Source of the DNA: Odoribacter sp. AF15-53
Lineage (GTDB): Bacteria; Bacteroidota; Bacteroidia; Bacteroidales; Marinifilaceae
DNA length: 21,821 nt
Assembly (NCBI RefSeq): GCF_003479425.1
Contig: NZ_QUHC01000023.1
Location: forward strand, 1 to 21,821
Direction: 5' to 3'
Part shown: in pieces, positions 15,378 to 21,821 of the stretch
Numbering within the stretch: position 1 is the stretch's first letter
Layout: each line of letters opens with the position of its first letter
Made by a program: the position numbers and the translations under genes
The notes under the pieces: generated by a model
What the model was told of the DNA's origin: nothing
The model's database searches: none
The model's input: only the letters and a program-made list of their open reading frames with translations

Positions 15378-18300
15378 ATGGTTTACAAAATTATGAAAAA
15401 AAAGTATGTAGTAAAAAATGCCTGGTGTATTTATTTTCTTTTTGCAGTGATTTTACAGCCGTTTCAGGCAAAGGCTGTTGTTGACCCTGTTCAGCCTGAA
15501 TTGAATTTTCTTCTTGATAATAAGGTGATTACTATTCATGTCCGGGATGTTTCTTTGGATGAAATCCTGTTGTTAATGAATAAACAAACGAATATTTCTT
15601 TCGGCTATCAGGAAGGAGTAATTGATAAAGGACAGAAATTTTCTTTGGATGTTTCCGGTGTGACCGTAGAGGAAGCCCTGCGGATTCTTTTCAAAAACAG
15701 TAATTACGATTTTAAGTACAAGGATCAGCAGATATTGATCGTTTTGAAATCTACAGTATCCCAGATAGATACAAAGAAAGAGAGAGTTGTGAAAGGTGTC
15801 GTTCGAGACCAGTCGGGTGCGCCTCTGCCCGGAGCTACTGTTTTGCTAAAGGGGACTACTTTGGGGGTAGCTACTGATGTGAACGGTGCTTATCGTCTTC
15901 AAATCCCGCAAGGAAACCAGATTCTGGTATTTTCGCTTGTCGGAATGAAAACTCAGGAGATTCCTTACAAGGAACAGGCTGAAATCAATGTGACGATGGA
16001 AGAGGATGTTACGGAAATGGACGAAGTGGTTGTAACCGGTTATTCTGTCCGGAAAGTGAGTGAAATGACCGGGGCTGCACAACAATTTCATGGAAAAGAA
16101 ATCAGCAATAACATGGTCAACGGGGATATTTTGTCAGCCCTGAAAGGACATACGACGGGATTGCAGATTTCAGGCAGCGACGGAAATCCGGCCCGGAATA
16201 ATTCTTTGCTGTTGAGAGGAGTCGGAACGTTATATGATAGTAAACAGTATCCTTTGATCGTGATCGATGGGATTGTTACGGATTTTACGAATATAAACGG
16301 AGTGGTGGCTGCCAATGATATCGAAGAAATAACCGTATTGAAAGATGCCGCCTCTTCTGCCATTTACGGGTCCCGGGCTGCCATGGGAGTGATCGTGATT
16401 ACCACGAAAAAAGGACAGAAGAGTAAATTGACAACATCCGTGGATATGAAATTCGGGCTGAGCGTGCAGAATTTTGGAGGATTGCGGTACATGACTTCGG
16501 AAGAATTGCTCGATTACGGAAAAATGAGTCTTACGAATTGGTGGAACGGCAACAAGAGTTTGCAGGCTAAATATCCGGATCGGGATGGGTTTATCCGGGA
16601 TACTCTGGGTTCTTTATCCCGGAATTTTGACCTTTCCCGTACGACCGATTGGAGGGATTTACAATATCAGCATGGGGTAACCAAAAGCGTGGGTGTCAAT
16701 ATTTCCGGGGGTAGTGATCGGGCTAGTTACTATTTATCTTATAATTATTTCGATGAAAAAGGAACGAAAATTGATAATTACCTGACTCGTAATTTTCTGA
16801 AATTACGTATGGATTATGATGTTACCCCGTTTTTAACTCTAGGGGTCAATTTGAGCGGAACATTTTCTAGATATGAAAGTCCTAACAGTGGTTCTTTTGA
16901 AGACTATCATCCTTGGCTTTCTCCCTATGATGAGAATGGCAACCTGAAAAAGAGTATTCCGCAATGGAGAAGGTTTGCCATGTATAATGTAGACTTGGTG
17001 AATCCCCTGATGGATAACCGGTATAACAGTAGTATCAGCCGCAATGACAATTTGATGGGGTCTTTTAGCGGAACCTTGCGACCTTTCGACTGGATGAGTT
17101 TTACTTCTGTGAATACCTATACGCGAATTTATTCCAATACGAATAATTATCAGGATAGCCGAACTTATTCTGGGAATTACAGTAACAATAACTTCAGTAA
17201 CGGGATATTGGATATCAGTGATGCCCGGGACGATAGTTTTTTGACTTCTAATATCCTTCGGATGGAATATCGTTTTAACGATCATAACATATCGGGACTT
17301 CTGGGGCAGGAATACTACGAACGGCATTCCCGTAGTTCGAATCTGTCGATGTATGATCAAAGTGTTGTCGGGGAGAGGAATGTAGGGGGATTTTCGAAGG
17401 TCGGGAAAAAAATACAGTCCTCTTACGTGCCGGGTGGAAGTGAGAGTGAATCGGGAAGTTTCTCTCTCTTCGCGGAAGCCAACTATAATTATAAAGGCAG
17501 ATATATGGCTTCGGTTTCTTTCCGTACAGATGCCTCTACCAATTTCGGGAAAGACAATCGTTACGGGAAGTTCTACTCTGTGAGCGGTGCTTGGCTAGTG
17601 TCCTCGGAGAAGTTTATGCAAAAACAGAAGGCCCTGTCTTTCCTTAAATTGCGTTTAAGTTACGGAACCTCGGGTAAGGAGGCCGGAATCGACTATCTTA
17701 ACTACACTTTGTATGCTATCGGGAAGGATTACGAGGATTATTACCGGGAACATCCCTTGTATCCCTCTTCTTATCCTGCTGTGATCAATCAGTTGGGGAA
17801 TGACCAGTTGACCTGGGAAACTGCCTATACTTTTGACCTGGGATTGGATATGGGGTTCTTGAATGACCGGATTCGTTTGAATGCCGATTATTATAGGCGC
17901 CGCAACAGTGATTTAATTATGAGTGTGGCAACAGCCGCTGCCATAGGGGTCGGGGCACAATACCGGAATGTCGGGGAAATGTTAAATCAAGGTGTGGAAT
18001 TGACTTTGAATACTCATACTTTGAAATCGCCTGATTTCAACTGGTTTACGACTTTTACTTTCAGCTATAACAAGAATAAATTGACAAAGTTGTATGATGG
18101 ATATTTTGTAGACGGAGAAGGCCGGACTTTTTATGAAGGTGATAATATCGATATGCTGAAGAAGGTAAAAGTGGATGGGGTAGATAAAGAAACTGGGAAA
18201 CCGATTTACGAACGGGTAAATGAAGACGGTTCGATCGAGTATGTTAACACCCTGACAGCTGCAACTTCAGGGAATGGGGAGTTGAGTTATCAGGATATCG

Positions 18301-18797
18301 GTTTGAAACGGGCGCCTTACTACGGGGGATTTACTAATACTTTCCAGTATAAAAATTTTGAGCTTTACCTGCATATGACTTATAGCCTGGGGTATAAGGC
18401 ATATAGTTATCTCAAGACGAGCTATACGGACGGAACCGCCTGGTTGTATAACAATATGTATAAAGTACCCTCGAATTTGAAAATTTGGAAAGAGCCCGGA
18501 GACAATGCGGATATCCCGATGGTCAATAGTGATCCTTCTTACACGCAGAATCTTTATGGTACAACCTCTTTCGGGTATATCAATTCCGGACATGTGCGTT
18601 TTTCCAAGATACGTTTGTCTTATAATTTCCCGGAGAAATGGTTGCGTCAGATGCGAATACAGAATCTATCGTTGAGTTTTACCTGTGATAATGTCGGTGT
18701 GATCACTTCCCGTAATTTTGTCGGGGCTGATCCGGAGAACCTGGGGGACTGGCCGGCTCCTCGTCGTTATGTTTTTGGATTGAATTTTACTTTTTAA
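15378..18797 (+). CDS. SusC/RagA TonB-dependent transporter with STN signalling domain
   Basis: This encodes 1139 aa. The ATG at 15393 (MKKKYVVKNAW) is an equally good start and gives a cleaner signal peptide, cut after QAKA. The order of domains is: STN at about 45-122 (VITIHVRDVSLDEILLLMNK, VSGVTVEEALRILFKN), which contacts FecR; a carboxypeptidase-regulatory-like beta domain at about 138-210 (GVVRDQSGAPLPGATVLLKG); the TonB-box region DEVVVTGY near 215; the plug at about 220-345 with the SusC signature VLKDAASSAIYGSRAAMGV; then a beta-barrel to the terminal phenylalanine (VFGLNFTF). Length is normal for the family. With the SusD partner it imports a ligand across the outer membrane using TonB energy. 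The STN domain marks it as a signal transducer that induces its own synthesis. Substrate cannot be read from sequence. Confidence 0.92.
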   Translation: MVYKIMKKKYVVKNAWCIYFLFAVILQPFQAKAVVDPVQPELNFLLDNKVITIHVRDVSLDEILLLMNKQTNISFGYQEGVIDKGQKFSLDVSGVTVEEALRILFKNSNYDFKYKDQQILIVLKSTVSQIDTKKERVVKGVVRDQSGAPLPGATVLLKGTTLGVATDVNGAYRLQIPQGNQILVFSLVGMKTQEIPYKEQAEINVTMEEDVTEMDEVVVTGYSVRKVSEMTGAAQQFHGKEISNNMVNGDILSALKGHTTGLQISGSDGNPARNNSLLLRGVGTLYDSKQYPLIVIDGIVTDFTNINGVVAANDIEEITVLKDAASSAIYGSRAAMGVIVITTKKGQKSKLTTSVDMKFGLSVQNFGGLRYMTSEELLDYGKMSLTNWWNGNKSLQAKYPDRDGFIRDTLGSLSRNFDLSRTTDWRDLQYQHGVTKSVGVNISGGSDRASYYLSYNYFDEKGTKIDNYLTRNFLKLRMDYDVTPFLTLGVNLSGTFSRYESPNSGSFEDYHPWLSPYDENGNLKKSIPQWRRFAMYNVDLVNPLMDNRYNSSISRNDNLMGSFSGTLRPFDWMSFTSVNTYTRIYSNTNNYQDSRTYSGNYSNNNFSNGILDISDARDDSFLTSNILRMEYRFNDHNISGLLGQEYYERHSRSSNLSMYDQSVVGERNVGGFSKVGKKIQSSYVPGGSESESGSFSLFAEANYNYKGRYMASVSFRTDASTNFGKDNRYGKFYSVSGAWLVSSEKFMQKQKALSFLKLRLSYGTSGKEAGIDYLNYTLYAIGKDYEDYYREHPLYPSSYPAVINQLGNDQLTWETAYTFDLGLDMGFLNDRIRLNADYYRRRNSDLIMSVATAAAIGVGAQYRNVGEMLNQGVELTLNTHTLKSPDFNWFTTFTFSYNKNKLTKLYDGYFVDGEGRTFYEGDNIDMLKKVKVDGVDKETGKPIYERVNEDGSIEYVNTLTAATSGNGELSYQDIGLKRAPYYGGFTNTFQYKNFELYLHMTYSLGYKAYSYLKTSYTDGTAWLYNNMYKVPSNLKIWKEPGDNADIPMVNSDPSYTQNLYGTTSFGYINSGHVRFSKIRLSYNFPEKWLRQMRIQNLSLSFTCDNVGVITSRNFVGADPENLGDWPAPRRYVFGLNFTF

Positions 18798-18815
18798 TGG
18801 TTAAAATGACTGATT

Positions 18816-20366
18816 ATGAAAAGATATATTAGCTTTGTATGGATGCTGATTTTCTTGGGTTGTGATGCCCGTTTGGATGAAATGCGACCGCACAATATGT
18901 CGGATGCCTCTACCTATCTGAAAAAGTTTGAGAATGTGGTGAATGCGACGTCCGGTCTGTATGCTTTGTTTTATGGAAAGGTCGGGGGGTTTAATTACGA
19001 CTATATTTATGAAGTTGTTTATCATACCCTAGGTGAATTCCGAGGGAATAATGTTGTCTTCGCGGAACCTTTTGAGGGAACTTCGGATGTTGCTTTGGGG
19101 GCTCCTGATGCACATTTTTATTTGTATAGCGATCAGAAAGATCAATCTTTTGCCTGGCCGATGTGGGCTAAGATGAACCAGATTGTTTTGGGTGCTTCCA
19201 AGAATATCGAGGCTATAAAGTTATTGGAATCCGAGCCGACCGAACAGTTTCGTTTGGATGAATTGAAACAACTGAAAGGCGAGAACTATTTTATCCGTGG
19301 TTTACTTCTTTTTCATGCGGTCAACGCTTTCGGACTTCCGTACTGGAACGAACCCGAGAAGAATCCGGGAGTACCTTTGGATACGACCGGAAGCGGACGA
19401 TTGTTACCCCGAAGTAGCGTGAAAGATTGTTATGAATGTATTATCCGGGATTTCAATAATGCGGCTTCCTGCTTGCCGGATGAAAAAATGGACCGGTCGT
19501 TTGCAAACCGGGCTGCTGCTTACGGAATGCTTTCCAGAGTGTATCTTTATATGGGAGGATTGCCTGATGCTCCAGATATGTCCTATAATAAGCTAGCTAT
19601 TGCTTATGCAGATAAAGTTTTTGAAATTCAGAATGATGTGGTGGATATTCTCCGGGAGGACGGATATAAAGATTTGTATCGGAAAGATCCGAAAACCAAC
19701 CCGGAGGTACTTTTTGCTTTCAATCCTGCGAATTTTCCTTCTGATAGCCCCAGTTATCTTCATTCTTACTATTCTTGGTCGGGATTTACCGATTCTAAAG
19801 AGGAATTTCCTTGCCCGGCAGTGATCTCTGAAGATTACGAGAAGATTATGGATAAAGAGAAAGATCTCCGGTGGAAGTATTTTACTACCCCTTCTATCCG
19901 TCATCAGGGAAGGTATACCACGACAAAATACGACGGGGGTGAATTCGAGTTGTTTCCGGGATTCGTGGACTTTGAATGCCCGACGATTTTTATCCGTGTT
20001 GGGGAAGTCATTTTGAACCGGGCTGAAGCTTATGCAAAATCAGGGGAAGACGGTAAAGCTTTGATTGACCTCAACCAGATCCGTGAACGAGCTGGCTTGT
20101 CGGCTTTGAATGGAATCGGGGGACAGCAGTTGAAAGATTCTATTTTTATGGAAAGACGTAGAGAATTGGCGTTTGAGGCTCAGGTGTTCTATGATTATAT
20201 ACGCAACGGGATCAAGTTGTCGCGGGAAGAAGTGACGACGGTTTATCCGGATTATATTGGTCGTCAGTACAACGAGGTTGATCCTCGTTCTTCCCGCCGG
20301 ATTGTTTGTCTTATCCCGTCGGAAGAACTGAGATTGAACCCTGAATTGGTACAAAATACGTATTGA
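18816..20366 (+). CDS. SusD/RagB surface lipoprotein
   Basis: This encodes 516 aa from an ATG 18 nt after susC. A short signal with lipobox FLGC places the lipid on C16. The body is a SusD/RagB helical protein: YALFYGKVGGFNYDY near the start, NYFIRGLLLFHAVNAFGLPYW at about 160, then LPRSSVKDCYECIIRDFNNA, RAAAYGMLSRVYLYMGG and the C-terminal ILNRAEAYAKSGEDGKALIDLNQIRERAGL with FMERRRELAFEAQVFYDYIR. These are the hallmark TPR-like and ligand-lid regions. It ends ELRLNPELVQN, close to the usual SusD ending. It caps the SusC barrel outside the cell and captures the substrate. No nearby enzyme gives a hint of the ligand. The family call is secure. Confidence 0.92.
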   Translation: MKRYISFVWMLIFLGCDARLDEMRPHNMSDASTYLKKFENVVNATSGLYALFYGKVGGFNYDYIYEVVYHTLGEFRGNNVVFAEPFEGTSDVALGAPDAHFYLYSDQKDQSFAWPMWAKMNQIVLGASKNIEAIKLLESEPTEQFRLDELKQLKGENYFIRGLLLFHAVNAFGLPYWNEPEKNPGVPLDTTGSGRLLPRSSVKDCYECIIRDFNNAASCLPDEKMDRSFANRAAAYGMLSRVYLYMGGLPDAPDMSYNKLAIAYADKVFEIQNDVVDILREDGYKDLYRKDPKTNPEVLFAFNPANFPSDSPSYLHSYYSWSGFTDSKEEFPCPAVISEDYEKIMDKEKDLRWKYFTTPSIRHQGRYTTTKYDGGEFELFPGFVDFECPTIFIRVGEVILNRAEAYAKSGEDGKALIDLNQIRERAGLSALNGIGGQQLKDSIFMERRRELAFEAQVFYDYIRNGIKLSREEVTTVYPDYIGRQYNEVDPRSSRRIVCLIPSEELRLNPELVQNTY

Positions 20367-20367
20367 T

Positions 20368-21717
20368 ATGATCAGGTGGGGTATTTGTATCATACTACTC
20401 TCGATGGTTACAGCGTGTTACCGGACACCTGTAACCGGAGTACGTATGCATGTGGAAGGATTGATGGAAAATGATTCGGCTGTTTCTGTTATAACCCGGG
20501 ATTCTGTTTATACCGCCTATCTTGATGAAACCAAGAGCGCGGTCTTGACACTTGACTGTAGGCGGGAGGCTGATTATGCCGTTTTTCGGTATCATGGGGT
20601 TTCTGTTCCGGTTTATATAGAGCCGGGTAAGAACCTGGAGATTTTTCTGAAAATTGAAAATTGGGAAATGGAGGTTCGATTTGCGGGTGACGGAGCACCC
20701 AAGAACGAATATTTGAATAATAAAACTTTACGTGAATTTTATCCGGACTATAAAACGGATGAGGCTGGGATTGTGCAAAGTCTGAAAGCTTGGGAAATGA
20801 AATTGTCGGGTATTCTGGATAGTATGCATTTCGAATCTTCCTTTACCGATAAGGAGAAGAAAAGGATTCATTATCTGGTATATGCTTATCTGCCTAATTA
20901 TCCTTCTTATCAGAAATACCAACTTCAAAAACAGGGATATGAAGCCTCTGGGGAGTTTTATTTCCTCTTGTCTCGGTTGATTCCAGAAGAAGAGGGATTG
21001 ATGGATATGCCCGAATATCAGACTGCCCTTTTGAATTTGGTGCGAGCTTTTGGTTTGAGAGGTTTACAGGAACAGGACGAGTGGAAGTATTTGAAAAAGC
21101 AGATGGAGTACATCGACGGACAGGTCAGAAGTCAAATGATCAAGGATTTTCTGATGGATAAGATCACGACCCGTTATGTGGAAAAAAAAGGGACCGATCA
21201 CTTGGAAGAGATTGTCCGTTTTTATCACGATAATGTAAAAGCTCCGGAAAAGAAGCAGAAGTTTGACGATTTGTGCCGGAAATGGGTGAAATTGGTGAAG
21301 GGACAACCTTCTCCTGTATTTACTTGCCGGGATATAGGAGGGAAAGAGGTCTGCCTGACCGATCTGGCCGGAAGGTTCGTTTATATTGATATTTGGGCGA
21401 CCTGGTGCCGTCCGTGCCGGGCTGAGCAACCCTGTCTGGAACAGTTGATCCGGAAATATGAAGGTGAAAATATCGTTTTTGTCAGTATCTCTACCGACCG
21501 AGACCGAAATATCTGGGAAAAATTTGTAAAAACAGAACAATTGAAAGGAGTCCAATTGTACGGGGGAAAGGGAAATTCTTTTATAGAGGCTTTTGTTGTA
21601 CGTAATATTCCGCGTTTTATATTGTTGGATCGGACAGGGAAGATTATCGAAGCGGACATGACTCGTCCCTCTGATCCCCGGACTATCGAGGTGCTGGATT
21701 CTTTAATTTCCTTATGA
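20368..21717 (+). CDS. TlpA-like thioredoxin-fold lipoprotein
   Basis: This encodes 449 aa from an ATG that follows the susD stop after one base, so the two are probably coupled. The lipobox VTAC puts the lipid on C17. The N-terminal part (about 20-120) is beta-rich and DUF4369-like. The middle (about 120-300) is helical. The C-terminal thioredoxin domain (about 309-449) has GQPSPVFTCRDIGGKEVCL, the redox motif WCRPC (C347 and C350), IVFVSISTDRDRNIWEKF, and the cis-proline in NIPRFILLD (P415). Both active cysteines are present, so it should act as a thiol-disulfide reductase or isomerase in the periplasm. Extra cysteines near the motif may form further disulfides. TlpA-like lipoproteins often follow SusCD pairs in Bacteroidales such as Butyricimonas. 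It may reduce a disulfide-bearing ligand or maintain envelope proteins; that is inference. Confidence 0.88.
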   Translation: MIRWGICIILLSMVTACYRTPVTGVRMHVEGLMENDSAVSVITRDSVYTAYLDETKSAVLTLDCRREADYAVFRYHGVSVPVYIEPGKNLEIFLKIENWEMEVRFAGDGAPKNEYLNNKTLREFYPDYKTDEAGIVQSLKAWEMKLSGILDSMHFESSFTDKEKKRIHYLVYAYLPNYPSYQKYQLQKQGYEASGEFYFLLSRLIPEEEGLMDMPEYQTALLNLVRAFGLRGLQEQDEWKYLKKQMEYIDGQVRSQMIKDFLMDKITTRYVEKKGTDHLEEIVRFYHDNVKAPEKKQKFDDLCRKWVKLVKGQPSPVFTCRDIGGKEVCLTDLAGRFVYIDIWATWCRPCRAEQPCLEQLIRKYEGENIVFVSISTDRDRNIWEKFVKTEQLKGVQLYGGKGNSFIEAFVVRNIPRFILLDRTGKIIEADMTRPSDPRTIEVLDSLISL

Positions 21718-21744
21718 TTTATGGCTAAACTCCGATATTGATAG

Positions 21745-21785
21745 CTTCAGCGATATGTTTGGGACATGTCGCTGAAGTTTCTTTT
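21745..21785 (+). terminator. Intrinsic terminator of the susC-susD-tlpA operon
   Basis: CTTCAGCGATATG (21745-21757) pairs with CATGTCGCTGAAG (21765-21777) across a 7-nt loop, with one G-U pair, giving a 13-bp stem. TTTCTTTT follows. It begins 27 nt after the last stop codon and closes the operon. Confidence 0.85.
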
Positions 21786-21821
21786 ATGGGTCGTGTTCTT
21801 AAAAGTGTGTAAATGTCAAAA

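Noticed and set aside
16839..17360. 173-codon minus-strand open frame inside susC
   Set aside because: It is antisense to the SusC barrel, has no recognisable domain, and its Ile/Arg-rich composition is typical of a shadow frame.

Overview
The window reads as the chromosome of a gut-type Bacteroidales bacterium. The evidence is a type V (Mfa1/Mfa2-like) fimbrial locus, a SusC/SusD pair, a FecR-type anti-sigma factor with a DUF4974-like tail, an ECF sigma factor, a hybrid histidine kinase with a periplasmic sensor, AT-rich intergenic DNA with Bacteroidales-type promoter signals, and few Shine-Dalgarno sites. The style of the SusC/SusD/TlpA cassette suggests the Butyricimonas/Odoribacter side of the order, but that is inference. 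I see no tRNA, rRNA, IS element, CRISPR array or phage gene, and no obviously broken gene.

Region 1 (47-9183, minus strand) is a tight six-gene fimbrial operon. In transcription order it encodes a DUF3575 outer-membrane protein, a DUF3868/OmpA-like protein, an Mfa1-type major subunit, an FimB/Mfa2-type anchor, a second pilin-like lipoprotein and a very large DUF4906-type lipoprotein that is probably a tip or accessory subunit. Gaps are 2-18 nt. Three of the four lipoproteins carry an arginine 31-37 residues after the lipid cysteine, at the position expected for pilin maturation. The anchor lacks it.

Region 2 (9184-9862) is an AT-rich divergent control region of about 680 nt. It holds a perfect 16-bp palindrome, a 10-bp copy of half of it overlapping the predicted kinase promoter, and a degenerate third copy. 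The kinase (9863-12973, plus) has a periplasmic ABC-substrate-binding-like sensor, one membrane anchor after it, PAS-like domains, HisKA, HATPase and a receiver domain, but no DNA-binding output. Its position opposite the pilus operon suggests that it controls fimbriation, as FimS/FimR does in Porphyromonas gingivalis.

Region 3 (13118-21717) is a cell-surface signalling and uptake cassette. An ECF sigma factor (minus) is divergent from a FecR-like anti-sigma gene (plus). Then come a SusC/RagA transporter with an N-terminal STN signalling domain, a SusD/RagB lipoprotein and a TlpA-like thioredoxin lipoprotein, ending at a strong intrinsic terminator. The expected circuit is: ligand at SusC/SusD, STN, FecR, sigma factor, susC promoter. 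No carbohydrate-active enzyme or protease is present, so the substrate is unknown. The unusual points are the head-to-head sigma/fecR layout, a hairpin between fecR and susC, and the dyad sequences between the kinase and the pilus operon, which could be operators or, more speculatively, the ends of an invertible promoter segment.
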